This document shows, in pieces, positions 35,758 to 47,432 of a stretch of 64,000 bases of DNA. The notes under the pieces were generated by a model. It ran no database searches. It was not told where the DNA came from and worked only from the letters and a program-made list of their open reading frames with translations. The translations under genes were made by a program, and so were the position numbers. How positions within the stretch are numbered: position 1 is the stretch's first letter; every line of letters begins with the position of its first letter. Source of the stretch: Rhea pennata (Eukaryota > Chordata > Aves > Rheiformes > Rheidae); contig NC_084671.1 of assembly GCF_028389875.1 (NCBI RefSeq), positions 439,001 to 503,000 of the forward strand. The letters are read 5' to 3'.

Positions 35758-36690
35758 GGAAGGTCCCCAGACTTCCAGCCTGGTGCTGCCTCAGGCCTGT
35801 CTGTGGATGCAAAGGGGATGAGCAGGGTGAGACAGGAATAGGAGAAAATGCAGCCGCGACCATGAATGAAAGCTGGGAGGCCACTACAAATGTCCAGAAG
35901 AAGAGAAAGAAGGCAAGAAACACCAGAGTGGAGGTAAAGCAGAGGGTGAGGCAGAAAGCAGAAAGGAGCACTGTGGCCCTGGGATGAAGGAAGGTGCCAG
36001 GGAAGGGAACGTGCTCATTAGAAACTTTCCTCTCTATTAATGTAGTGCAAACCGCTGGGCTTCACCACTGGTCTTCATGCCAATGCTCTCCCACTCCTCC
36101 TCTCCAGGAAGCTGTCCCTAGTCCTCCACTGTGCACACTTACTGGAGCTGAGAGGACCTGCGGTGTCACCAGTTAAACGTACAGAGGTACATGCGTTGGG
36201 CTTTTCTTTGCCTATTGACTGTCTACTTAATATAGTCAAGAAGCCAGGGAGGTTAAGGGATGTTAACAATTCTCAAACTGCCAAATAGACCTGCCGGTTT
36301 CAAAACTAGCATAATGCCAAGTGACACTAGGCTTGTGGCTCTTCGAAAGCAAGCGTCCATGGAGCAGGATCATAAAAATCTTTGAGGAACTTGACTACAA
36401 GCTGCCTGTGGTTCTTCACCCTTGTATCCTCATGGGTTATTGCTCAATGAGGGAAATAATATATGGTGTTTTGTATGAACCGAGAGGTAATTCTGAGCAG
36501 CTACTTAAATAGCCTCAGTTATGTTTAGAAAAGGCTGTGGCCAGAATCTCTGAATAAACATATTGCCACAGACGACCACCTGATCTGTGCTGGTGGACTG
36601 TTTGTTGTCCAGCCTACTGGAGTCTAAAAAAAAAAAGCCAATTTACTAAGTTTAAATACCCCAAAGTAAAGCTGAGCAGACATGACGCAA
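35758..36690. other. Unannotated DNA
   Basis: A purine-rich segment (about 35,840-35,985) follows the CR1 tail, then ordinary unique sequence and an A10 run near 36,627-36,636. No gene or known repeat is recognised. Confidence 0.5.
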
Positions 36691-37028
36691 ATAGCTGGGC
36701 CTGCTCCGACGCTTTGCTTAGCGCGAGCTGCGGGAGGAAGCGCTGCGCGGCGGCTTGTCGTGGGGCAGCGCGCAGCCCGGTCTCCTGCGGCATTGCCGCC
36801 AGCCGCGCGGCGTTTGCTCAGCCTGCCGTGCGCACCTGAGCACCCCGTGGGCTTAGCATGCAGGCATTTATTTAACCGCTGCACTGAAAAGAAGGACAAA
36901 CAAGTGACCAGCCCCACGAAGGGAAGGATGGAGAAGCCCAGTGGCTTGGTTTTTCTAAATCCCTTTGCAAATGCAGCTGAATATCCAGTTAAGTTAAGAG
37001 AGAGTGAGCCCAGAGCGCCGGGCTGGCC

Positions 37029-37089
37029 GGGCGTGCTCCGTGGGGCGCACTCTGTGGGGCGCGCTCCATGGGGCGCGCTCCGTGGGGCT
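37029..37089. repeat. 14-bp tandem repeat, about four copies
   Basis: The unit GTGGGGCGCGCTCC recurs at exact 14-bp spacing: GTGGGGC/ATGGGGC cores start at 37040, 37054, 37068 and 37082, with a partial copy before the first. Substitutions are few. The four G4 runs are evenly spaced with 10-base loops, so a long-loop G-quadruplex is also possible. Confidence 0.9.
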
Positions 37090-37360
37090 GGGCCCTGCTC
37101 CCGGCGCTGTCTGGGCTGCGAGGCGGTCCGGAGGACCAGCACAGCGGCTGGTGCTGGTCTTCAGCAGCTCCCCCTGCTTTCCGGGAGCTAAGGCCCAGCC
37201 CTGCCCCAGCCAGCCCCGCGTGAACACGAGCCTGAGGTCGCACTCACAATTTGAAAAACAGAAGCAGAAGCCCATGACAGAGGGACGCACGTGAAGCCGC
37301 TTAGTGTCTGTGGGGGTTGAGAAGGTCACGGGGAGCTGAGCGGAGGCGGCCTGCTCCGAG

Positions 37361-37391
37361 CCCCGCTCGCTCCCCGCGCCCCCATCCTCCC
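37361..37391 (-). other. Canonical G-quadruplex motif, minus strand
   Basis: C-runs at 37361-37364, 37372-37375, 37379-37383 and 37389-37391 have loops of 7, 3 and 5 bases, so the minus strand fits G3+N1-7. It lies at the left edge of the strongest CpG block, the position where promoter quadruplexes are commonly found. Confidence 0.7.
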
Positions 37392-37690
37392 GCCGTGCCA
37401 GACAGGCGCCTTCCTCGGCCTGGTCTCAGCCGCGTGTCGCGTTGCGGTGGCTCAGCGGTAACTGTTGCGCGTGAACCAGTGCTGTTCCTGTCATCCCTCC
37501 GACGCGGGAGGAAGCAGCAGCGGCTCAGAAACCGCCGGCGCGCCGAGCGGAGCGGCACCCGAGGGCGCGAGGCAGGCGGCGCGGCCGCCCTCGCCGCCCG
37601 CGCCTCGCCTGCTCCGTGCGCCGCGCGGCGCTCGTGCTGCGCTGCCAGGCCTCCCCTCCCCGCCCAGACACTGATCCAGCCGTCTTCGGC

Positions 37691-40600
37691 CATTCCCGTT
37701 CCATGCTAACTCTTTCGGAGGTCGTGCAGGCGAGTTACCAGAATACACTGCTTAGAAACTCCTTGCGTGAGCAGCCGCTGTGTGAGCGTCCTCCTTTGGA
37801 CGACAGGGTGGGAACTGTTTCACCGTTTATGATCTACAGGTTCATCAGCTGGCTTCCTCCCGGTTGTGATGCTCGAATATTTATTGAACTGATCTGCCTT
37901 TTCTGCACAATCATTTCCAGTTGTATCGTCTCCACTGGTAATGGACCAATACTATTGCTTTGATTGATCCAAATATACTTGGAAATCTCCTTTGTTTGCC
38001 TCCACTCTGCTGGAGATTGCTCCTTATGTCATTCCTTATCAAGTCTTTGAAACTTCTGGCTTTTAATTTATATTCATTATATCAACTAACCCTTTCTGCT
38101 ATTTGTTATTTATGAATTTCTCTTCAGTTATTATTAGTCTGGCCTTTTAAAAAAGATAATTGCTTCTAATGCTAAGCTACAGTCGCTTCTGCCCAATCGT
38201 TATGGCCTTTCTGCTTGAGAATGTCACTTTTTGAACATCTAGAAAAATTGTCTTAATATTCATGATATTCAATCACATTTTCATCATATTTTCTTCCTCT
38301 CTATTCTATTTGCATCAGTAACTGCTTTCAGATTTCCTTGCATACTGCCACATGAGAAAGGCACATTGAGACCCCAGTTTCCCCTTTCCCATGGTGCTGA
38401 AGTTCTGCTGAAGTTCCCATGGTGGAGAGGAAGTTGAGGGTAAGACACTAGCTCCACAGCAGCTCTTCTGGGCAAGTAATAGCAATACTGCCTTTCAAGA
38501 AGCACCTTGAATTACCCCATACAAAACAGTTTCACCTTGTGGGCAGCAGCTACTAATTTTGGTACTCAAAGTACTGACATCAGCCCAGGTTTATAATCCG
38601 GGTAGCCACAGCTGACCCTTCCTCCATCTCTGTGGCTGCCCTCTCCACACACTCTCCAGCTAGGCAGGCGCCAGGGCTTCTTGCTTCTTTCTTCACTGCA
38701 GCGCTGACAAGATTTATAAATGTCAAAGGACTTCTTCACAGTTCAGCCCCATGTGAGAGTAGACACTTCATCTCTTCAGCCAGACCCACTGCCAGCCCTT
38801 CCAGCAGCTTTTCTCCTTCTTCCTTCTTACACTCTTCTTACCCAGCCATTTCTCCGCATTGCTATTCTCTAGTATCATCCCCATGTATCAGCTCATCTTT
38901 GAATTTTACAAGACTTTGCAGAGAGTAATTAAATGTTCTAGAGAAGCAGAGAGTTGGTGAAGGTACCTGGGTGGCATTTCCAGAACCTGGCACAGTTCTG
39001 TGAGTATAAAGACAAAGAAATTAGGGACAGCCAGTCTTAGGAAAAAGCTTAGCTGAAGATTTGCTACTGACACCTGTGTTTATGACTGGAGTCACCTCCA
39101 GGCAAAAGGAGCAGTGGGACAGGGATGCTCTCTGCAGAGGGTGAGTGTCTCACCAGCTCATTTAGCAAATTCCTCTGGTGTCATAGGACATAAGGTAGAA
39201 GGACTGCTGAAGACAGCTGGGAGCTCAGCAAGTATGTGTGATCCACAGCCCCCGTTTTCCCTTCCCAGACCCTCTCCATCCGGTTCCTGATGAGGAGGAA
39301 CACTTCTGCATGGGTATGTGTTGGCCTGTCTACACTGGCTGACAGAGTTGCCCCCATTTACCTATTCAGTCAGTCCAGAGAACCAGCTCCCCCGAAAGTC
39401 TCTCCATTTGTTGGCCGAGGAGTTCCCTGCTGAATCGGAAGGTGTCATGGGGCAGTGACTGGGAGGAAAGCTCGCCTGAGAAGCTGCAGTCCAACCATAC
39501 CATCATTGCATCTTTGCAGCAGAGAGTTAAATATCGAGCACTTGTGCCAGCCTCGCAGAAGGGCTGGAGAGGCCTGCTGCCCATGCACCCCGCGCCCTTT
39601 CCCCATCCCTCCCTCGCTGCCCACCTCTCCTTGCCCCTGCCACTCCTCTGGTGCCTCTGCGAAGCTCACGTGGGCCAGGAGCTCCCTCCCTACCACTTCA
39701 GCCAAAGCAGCATCTCATTGCAAAGCCTGCAGCTTGCACAGCAGCTCGAGAGAGCAGGGGCAGCATGTTGCAGCAGGGGCCACTGCGCGATCGCGCAGGA
39801 ACACGCAGGCCCTGCGTGAGCAGGGAGCCTCATCCCACTCTCGCTGAAAGGCTGGGACCTGTTCTGGGCCATCAACAACCACCATGCAGCCAAGGATGCG
39901 AAGCAGCGCCCCGAGCACTCCAGGGATAGCCCAGAACATGCCTGACCAGAGCACTGGACCTACTGGTCTGCTCAAGGGAGACGGTAATAGTGCCTTTGCT
40001 AATGCCTGCATGTGCAGGGATGGAAAGCGGAGACGAGAAACGGGCAAGAGAGTGGCCGAAGCAGGGTTCACACAGAGCTGCGCAACGTCTGCTCATCGCC
40101 TTGGGAAGTGAGAGCGTGCCCTGGCGCGGGACGGCCCGCAACATGCTTCAGTGCTCGTAAATGTGTTTGAAATCATTTTAGGAATTCCTGGGTCCGATTT
40201 TGGGGAACAGAGAGAAAGGTCAAGCATCTGCAATTTCAACTATGCTGAACTGCAATTATGAGCACCTGGGATCTCTGAAAAAACAGGGCAGGGGAGTAAT
40301 TCTTCTGTGATATTTTGCTAGCAATCATTTTGCTTAGGAATGATTTGTTTGGATTTTGTTGCTTGCTGGTTGAGGTGTTTTTGACTAGCCACACAATACT
40401 ATTTTTGCTCTCAGATTGCATGTTTGGAGAAAAGAAATAAAAGGAATTTAAAGATAGCTTGGCTCTTACATAAATGAGGACTAACTGTGCTATTGCAAAT
40501 GTAGCCTGAACTTGCCCAAAATTCAGCTTGTACCAGTTTATTGCCTTGCACTTAAAGTCAGCAGAATTCTGTCAGCTTTGAGATTTTCTTTTTATTAAGA

Positions 40601-42513
40601 TGTTCTTAAGACTATTTTTTAAAATATGCTGTATAAAAGGCTTTTTTAAGGATTTTTTACAGAATTGTTCTAGAGCAATTAAAGAATTACAAATGAAATA
40701 ACTTAGGAAACAATACAGATGGAATTGACAAAACATTTTATAAATTCAAATATAAGAAGATATTATTATGCAAAATAAAGCTATGGAAATAAAAGTGAAT
40801 TCCAGAGAGCTGAGAAGTATATACCAGAGAGACGTACAGAGATAAAAGATTGGCAAAACTTATCTGCATACTCAGAGTTTATCAGGGTCTTCAGTCAGGG
40901 CAGCCCTTGCATCTAGAACAAACTATACATTAGCCCAACAGGTTTGGGACAGTTTCAGATCAGTGCAGAGCTTTACTGGTCTGTATTACATAGATTACAG
41001 CTCATAGCTCTGAGCTTTCGCATGCCTGTTATCTTGCTGCTTATGGCTTGACAAGGAGCCAATATGACCTTAGGCTATAGGGAAAATAGCCTGTGAAACC
41101 ACATTGCCTCTCTGTAAACATATCCAGAAAGATGACTCACATCTGAAATGTAAGGGTTTACTTCGCAACTTCCGAACACACACTTAATCTTACGGCAGAA
41201 TACCAGTCGGTGGGTTTCCAAACCAACACATAAGCAGAGACAATTATTTGTACTTTATTTAATCAGAAGACTGTTCTTCAGTAGGTGTTGTTCCCTTTAC
41301 ACACTAACGAAGCTTTCACCAGGGCTTTGTGTAACATTGCACTGCAAAAGGCGAACAGTTGCTGTTGGAACAATACTGAGCCGTTACAGGGCAGCTGAAT
41401 CTCATATTGTAACTTTGTGGAACTGTGACAAACATGCTGAACACAGACCATCGGACGTCGTAACATCCAGTGAACACGCACAGACGAAGGCAGTGTCCAA
41501 AAAGGGTCGCTACTTAAGGAAGAATGCTGCTCAGCAGAGCGTCTTTTTATGACGTTATTCCTGAGACTAGAGACCCACGACATTACAGTCAGTGCCCGGA
41601 GGCAGATTTGTCTCCTTGTTTATGCACTCTTGCATTCACGAGTGTTAGTGATCACTCAGAACAGCAGTTCCAGCTATCCATAACTAACATGACCTCTGTC
41701 TTTCAGAAAAGGTTTTGAAACGCTTACCAGACTGTTCAGTGAACAGCAGTAATTAACAGAAGGTAAATAGCAACACAAAATTAGAAAAAAAAAAGCGTGG
41801 TAGAAAGCATAGACTTCTTGAATCTTCCATTACATGTCAGAAAGGTATCTTGCTCTTACCAGATATTCTTGCTACAGTCCTCTCACTCCCTCGAACCCAT
41901 ACTGTTTCCTGCATTCTTACTGAAAGAATGTAGAGCGCTGCTTTGTATCAGGTAGGTTTCCACAGGCAGAAAGGCTGGAGACTGGGAGTGTTTCAATGGT
42001 TGTGTATTCCTCCCAAGTTTGATCTTGGGGTAGCAACTGTAGCTATCTCAACAGTGATGGTCCCATGCACCGAATAGCTCCTTCCCACTTCATGTATACT
42101 TTCAACCCAGCCTAGAGACATTTTATATTGCCTGATCCCCATTGGGTCCCTTCCAGAAATCGGTCTTGTTTTTCTTTCCTGACTTTTCTACAATTATAGA
42201 GCCAGGAGGCTGGAAGTGGGATGCCAGACTTCTGCTGGCCGATTTCCTGTGCTGAGGATGTACAGGCAGAGGCAGGGCTGCTTGTGTTGACTCTTGTGAG
42301 CTGAGGGATGGTATTCAGTTCCTCAGTAGATCTATCGTGGCACAGCTGATGCTGATTCCTGTGCAGCAGTGAATTGGACTACATGGCCAAAGTTCTTGCT
42401 GCCACATGCCACCTTCCACATCACTATCCTGGAGGTTACTTACCCTAAAGCAAGGACACATGAACAGGACATGCAGCAGCCTCTGAAAAGCCACACTTCA
42501 TAGCCTGGTGCAC
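37691..42513. other. Unannotated DNA across a composition change
   Basis: No gene or clear interspersed repeat is recognised. From 37,960 to 38,300 the DNA is AT-rich; 38,600-40,150 is mixed, with a small CpG patch around 39,780-39,830; from 40,150 onward it is AT-rich. Open frames up to 130 codons (39455-39847 plus) overlap others in different frames and lack domains. Confidence 0.5.
39783..39798. promoter_or_regulatory. 16-bp perfect CpG palindrome
   Basis: CTGCGCGATCGCGCAG equals its own reverse complement over all 16 bases and holds four CpGs. It stands in DNA with otherwise modest CpG content. Retained CpG in such a compact palindrome suggests an unmethylated or selected protein-binding site, but no factor can be named from the sequence. 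Confidence 0.45.
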
Positions 42514-43475
42514 TATGGAACATAGACTGTACGGGATGAGACCAAAGCTCCTGCTAGTCCAGTGTTCTGTCTCCCAGCTTAGGTGGAAGTACAGAATGAT
42601 AAAAGGTAGAAAAGGGCAAGCATATCTACTACTCCCTCCCAGCAATCTCCCAGCTTTTGACTCTTTTCAGAGGATTTCCTGAACTGGTTGTAATCTGTCT
42701 GTTTGGTAATCCCCATTGGCTTTCTTTCATGAACTTGTCCTTTCTCCCCTTGAATCCCTGAGAAATTTTTGCATGTTCTTGCAAATACCCTTTTGAGGAG
42801 TTCCACAGCACTAGTGCTGCTGTACAATGAAAAACCACCTCTGATTTGCTTTCAGCCTGGCTCCTATGGTCCTTAGCTCTTTGTAAGCACCACTATCCAT
42901 CCTCTCTACACTGCTCCTCATTTTGTAACCTTCTGTAATACTCTCCCTCCACCCTATCGCCTATTTTCCAGGCTAGTTCAGTTGTCCTCCGTGTGAAACC
43001 TGTCCTGTGGCTGTGATCATCCTTGTTGTCGTTCTCTGAATCTTTTCCAGGTCTAATATACCTGTTGGAAAGGAGGAGATCAGAACTGCACAGAGTGTTC
43101 AGTATGTGGCTGAGCCATAGATTTGTATCATTCTCTAATTACGTGTTCCATCTGAGTCTCCATTCAGTCTCTTAATAATTGCCAGAGTTTGATTTGCCTT
43201 TTTTGACCACTGCTGAGCACTGAGCTGATGTTTTCATGCTATCTAGCACAAGCCCAAAGACTCACTCCCTCTTGGTAATCATCAGCTTAGAGCCCATTTT
43301 TATAGATGAAGCTATCATTTTTCCCAGTTACTTCACTTTACAGCTATCTACATCAAATATAATTTGCTGTTGTATTACCCTGTTATTCAGGGTTTTGCGT
43401 GGTCCTTCCACATTACTTCACAATCCGCTCTTACAACTGCAATATACTGAAGTAAGTGCTAGTTATCTTTAACAT
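42514..43475 (-). mobile_element. Ancient archosaur-type CR1 (3' part)
   Basis: Read on the minus strand, the DNA follows the 3' half of an old CR1 type that is abundant in turtles and crocodilians. At the left end is the antisense of its 3' UTR (GACCAAAGCTCCTGCTAGTCCAGTG-like block, 42,540-42,575). Further right come the segments for WNSSKGYLQEH-like C-terminal residues (about 42,780-42,810), the region around the antisense of the FW-P motif (about 43,075-43,100), and upstream reverse-transcriptase sequence to about 43,475. It is heavily diverged, carries many indels, lacks the ATTCTATG tail of the younger copies and predates them. Confidence 0.75.
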
Positions 43476-44009
43476 GCTAGGCTGTAAACTGCAGTGGGTT
43501 GGGAGCTGCCAGAAGTCCTGTTTAGTATTTCCCCTCCAGGGTTACTATCATCCAAGAGAATCAGGGCAGGAAATTGGAGATGGTTACAGCATCACTCACC
43601 TCCTTTTAATCTACTGTCAGATGCAAGTGTGTCACCTTAATCCCATATACTATAATGCTCCCTGCCATGGGCAAAGCTGGTGAGGCCAAGAAGCCAATTT
43701 TATATCAGTTACTATAGCCTTTTTTTTTCTGAAGTAGTATAACTGCTTTTGTAATCACTGCATATCCTATATCCCAGCAGAAAAAATATTCTCCTATAAC
43801 TTTGGCTGCAACAGTAAATTAACTTTGGGCTTTGCTAGAATACTTCACTGGATTATTAGTTTGCTTTGTTCTCATATCACAAACTGCACTGACATGTAAC
43901 ATACACACACAAAAGAAGAGTTTATTTGTAGTGTCTGCCACATATGAAGAAAAAGGATTAGAATAGCATCTTTTTTAAAAGTGATGAGCAAGCATCTTCA
44001 GTTAGATGA

Positions 44010-44120
44010 AGATGGGAAGTCTTATGGTTAGACACTGAATTAGGAGCCACAGGACTTGGCATCTGTTTCCAGTACTGAACAAAGCTTCTGCAATGCAATG
44101 ACTAACATACTCTCCTTCTG
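44010..44120 (+). mobile_element. MIR/CORE-SINE-like fragment
   Basis: The run TGGTTAGACACTGAATTAGG followed by a GACTTGGCATCTGTTTCCAG-like stretch follows the tRNA-derived head and start of the core of MIR-type SINEs (GGTTAGAGCACTGGACT...CCTGGGTTC pattern). Divergence is high, as expected for such old elements. Confidence 0.5.
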
Positions 44121-45384
44121 GTGTTTTATACCAGCTTTCCATGCGCACAAAAGAATTCATGAGGCAAATAACATGACTCTCTCTAAACCCTTCATTTATT
44201 GCCAAGAAACTTTGTTCTTAACATGCATAGGATAAGAAAGTCCTTTGCATTGCTTCCTTGCACAACATTTACTGAAGGTTATGATTCAGGGATTGCTTCT
44301 TATTGTGGACAGAGGGGCATTCCTTTGCTTTCACGATCACCAGGCATTAAAACACAGATGACTATACCAGTGCAGCCCTTTTTGTTAATGGCAATGATAA
44401 TATTTGGCACATCTATTATGTTTCCAACAGAAAAACTTCTTGTTACCCCAAAACAGAGTATAGCATATGCTTCTCCTTTCTCCTCATGTGCCCACTTTCC
44501 ATCATGGTTGGCAATGTAGGACAATTGCTTACAGCACCTCTAGGTAGTAGTGGGGAGGAAATACACCCCAAGTGGCTGTTGTTACTGGAATTTCATTTCC
44601 TATACATCAGCAGACCTGGGTAAATGACAACACAAACCCAACAATAAGGGCCAAAGCCTGCAGGCACCAAGTGTAATCACAGAAGAAGTCTACCTTCAGT
44701 GACTGAATCTGGCTCTTTTTTTTAGGGACGAAAAATACTATCCGTGAAGTAAACAGCTTAAGTTACTAGGCAGAAAAAAATATAATAATCACCTAGCCAG
44801 TCCTTTGAGATGAAAGATTTTGAAAGTGTAAATGAGATGGAACTGGCATGTCTCTTGCCTGGAATATTTGAAAGCATTTATTGGTAGCAGGTATAATCAT
44901 GTCCTGCTAGCCAGACAGTGGAGCCAAACTAATAGCCGTTGACTTGCCAGCTGTGTGATCTTTATCATTCCTCCTGGCTAAGGGAAAAGCAGGTGATGAC
45001 TTGGGACAACTGCCAGGCATTAAAAAAAGACCACTTATACATATGGTTGATTTTATAGCCAAGGAATACTTTGTTTCCCAAGTACAAAGCACTGATTACA
45101 GCCAACATGTTCACCTCAGCTTTGTGACTGTTCTCAGGAAAGTGGCATAACACTTCATTGCAACATGGGACCACCAAGAGGAATGAAGGAAATAAGGTGA
45201 ATGGTACTGATTGTTAGGGGAAAAGCAATTTTAGTACAATGCTGACCACTAATACTGCGAAGTCATTTTTGCAGCTAAGCAATGTGAGCAGGTGGCGCAG
45301 TTGTTCATGTATAGATTATACAGGACCCTTTGGTATTCCACAACAGAAACAAGTGCAGTGAGGAAACAGAAATCACTAAGGGCT

Positions 45385-45710
45385 GAAAAATTAAGTTCAG
45401 ACCCTGCCACAGCTTTGACTTGTAATCTGACAGACTATCTACATTACAAGTTGAGTAACTTCAGTGTTTCGTATTTCAGCCTTAAGAATAACTAATGTTT
45501 TTGACCCATTTCATCCATCCAATTTCTTAGTTTTATCCAATTTCCATAAGAATCATTTGAATTCCTCAAAATTATCCCCAAATTTCACTGCCTCACTTGT
45601 AAGTGTGTGACAAGGATGTCCACTTGTAAAGAGATGTTAGTAACAGCTGTAAAGTGCCCTGAGTGGTGAATAGTCTCCAATGAAAAGCAGTATAGCTCTG
45701 CAAAGCATTA
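45385..45710 (+). mobile_element. MIR/CORE-SINE-like element, two parts
   Basis: The head-to-core part (TTCAGACCCTGCCACAG at about 45,396, then GAGTAACTTCAGTGTTTC) resembles the MIR core. About 100 bases further, TGTAAAGTGCCCTGAGTGGT and a later AATGAAAAGCAGTATAG-like block (45,648-45,700) resemble the tail of reptilian CORE-SINEs. The two parts may be one element interrupted by unrelated sequence, or two coincidental weak matches. Confidence 0.4.
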
Positions 45711-45956
45711 TAAAGTCTTTGTAAATTAAGCTAATAACAGGGCAGGTACCTATTTTTTGTTAGTATGTGAGATTCAATATCTGTGCTAAACATAACATTT
45801 CCATGCTAATAATCTCCACCAGCTGCTATGGTTGCAGATCAGTCCTTCAGTTCATTTCAAAGCATGTGTTTTCCTCTTGTTCTTGGACTCCTTCACCTCT
45901 GTAGCCACCAGTATTTCTTCAACGCAGTTATTAAACAGTTCGCATGTACTTCCACT

Positions 45957-46076
45957 TTGCTTGAAACTCTTTTGCAAAGGTTCTGAGATGAATCTGTCAG
46001 CAACCTCTTTGCCTCCTGGTTGAGAGTGGACTTGTGTTAAACCATAGCATTTTCCCAGTGTCATTCATTGTTCAGT
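45957..46076 (-). repeat. Inverted duplicate, left copy
   Basis: The reverse complement of this segment aligns with 47433-47557 over about 115-120 bases with few gaps; the core GTTGCTGACAGATTCATCTC is identical in both. On the minus strand it encodes MTLGKCYGLTQVHSQPGGKE and continues through VADRFISEPLQKSFK; the frame stays open to 45,852. The opposite copy keeps the same frame. I recognise no protein or transposon family. It could be a pair of ancient repeat copies, termini of a decayed element or part of an exon-derived pseudogene. Confidence 0.75.
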
Positions 46077-47432
46077 GTCCGCCTTCTAGTATACTCATCT
46101 GCATTCCTCACCCTGTTCCAAAGACATGCTTTGTCCATGTATTTGCATTCTCAGAGCTCACATTCTCTGTCTTACTTATTCCTGTGAGACCAAGTAATCC
46201 TATGAAGCACTGATGGGTTACAGTCATGATGAATTCAGCCCACAGTCTTGAAAGCCAAATGATCCTGTCTTTGCAAAAACAGATAAAAGGTACATTATTC
46301 TATAGCTTAATTAGTACTTTTTGGAAGTATTTTACAACTTGCTTAAAAAATTAAGTGCTGGAAATATTTGTAGAGACAACCTTTTGACCTTACTACACAC
46401 ATAACAACCTTAACTATATACATTTTTGTTTGTTTTCAGATCTGTGACCAAAATTTGCAAGCTCCTGCCCAGCTTCTTCTCAGTTTATAAAGTTTTTCCT
46501 AATCTCTTGTGTTTATTAAATCTCCAATTTCCAAATGCTGTTAATCTTTCAATCCCTCTAAATTTCTCTGACAGAGACAGCTCTGTCTTCTAGTTGATGC
46601 AGTACTTAGTACTGAGGTCAGAACACATGACCTTGCAGGATATTTTGAGTCCGCACCTTGGCATAGACCAGCTGAAAAATGATCCCTCCTTCCCCCGCTT
46701 CTTGTTCTTGGGCAGTGTAGCAAATCAAAACCTCAGATCTGCATAACTCCTATCACTGCTTGATTTGCAGTCTGGAAAAAAAAAAAAAAAAAAATCAAGC
46801 TCCTCATTTCCATATAGCAAGTGGGAACCAGTAGTGGTTGGCAACTTTCTAGTCTTGGCCAAGGGCAAAGGAAATAGTTAATCTGTCACTACTTTCAAAT
46901 ACAAATCTGTTTGTTTCTTACTGGGCAATGGAAAGATCTAATATTAAAAAATTCAGCTTAGGCTGATCTTGTTTCCCATTTTTCTGTTCTCATCTAAATT
47001 CTATGCCTTTATTTTTATTTGAAATTTTTTGTTTTTAAAGTTTACCTGTCATCAACTGCTTCTCAGTGCTGTTTATTCTTTCCACTAAGTAGACTTCTTG
47101 GCTATTTACTTAATATATTACCTAATTATGATTAAAATGAAAACAATATTCTGTTCTGAAAAGATCTAAAAAGTGGTATCTCAAGAAGAGTTTGTTAGCT
47201 TTTCTATGACACAGGAGGTGTCCCTAGCTTCTGGGTAGGAAAGATGTTCTGCTGATTACTCTCGTTTTCTTCTCATCACCTTACTGCAAACATAGGTCCT
47301 GCTCAGCACTTCTAGTGCAAGGTGAAGATCATGATGGATGAAAGCGTATCGTTTGAAAACTTTATGATAAACAAAAACATCCTTAAAAATGACAAAATTG
47401 GTTAGGCCAATCAGAGGGCTTAAGATACGATG
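46077..47432. other. Spacer between the inverted duplicates
   Basis: AT-rich DNA without a recognised gene or repeat family, containing an A19 homopolymer at 46776-46794. If the flanking inverted copies are ends of one mobile element, this would be its interior, but no transposase-like frame is present; the longest frame is only 60 codons (46541-46723 minus). Confidence 0.4.
46776..46794 (+). repeat. A19 homopolymer
   Basis: Nineteen consecutive adenines. No retroposon body is recognised immediately upstream. Confidence 0.9.

Larger units (their letters stand above)
36691..37690. promoter_or_regulatory. CpG island D, possible promoter
   Basis: CpG is dense in three blocks, 36,700-36,800, 37,015-37,130 and, most strongly, 37,316-37,690; positions 37561-37620 hold 13 CpGs. 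The first two blocks are separated by CpG-poor sequence. The last block contains a minus-strand G-quadruplex motif and the second contains a 14-bp tandem repeat. Long frames across it in several registers are a composition effect. It is the last CpG island of the window; everything after about 40 kb is AT-rich. The strongest block may be a promoter or first exon, but orientation cannot be set. Confidence 0.65.
43476..45956. other. AT-rich DNA with old SINE debris
   Basis: No gene is recognised. Two MIR/CORE-SINE-like pieces are listed separately. Overlapping frames at 44199-44519 (plus, 106 codons) and 44300-44524 (minus, 74 codons) are open on both strands; neither matches a family I know. 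Confidence 0.45.

Noticed and set aside
35751..35987. 78-codon lysine- and arginine-rich frame next to CR1
   Set aside because: It begins in the CR1 tail and its composition follows a purine-rich tract.
44300..44524. 74-codon minus-strand frame that reads like a folded domain
   Set aside because: No family recognised, and an opposite-strand frame of 106 codons overlaps it, so neither is supported.
45285..45330. tRNA-like gene from the GGTGGCGCAGTTG sequence
   Set aside because: No matching acceptor stem, anticodon arm or T-loop follows; it lies beside MIR-like sequence, whose head is itself tRNA-derived.
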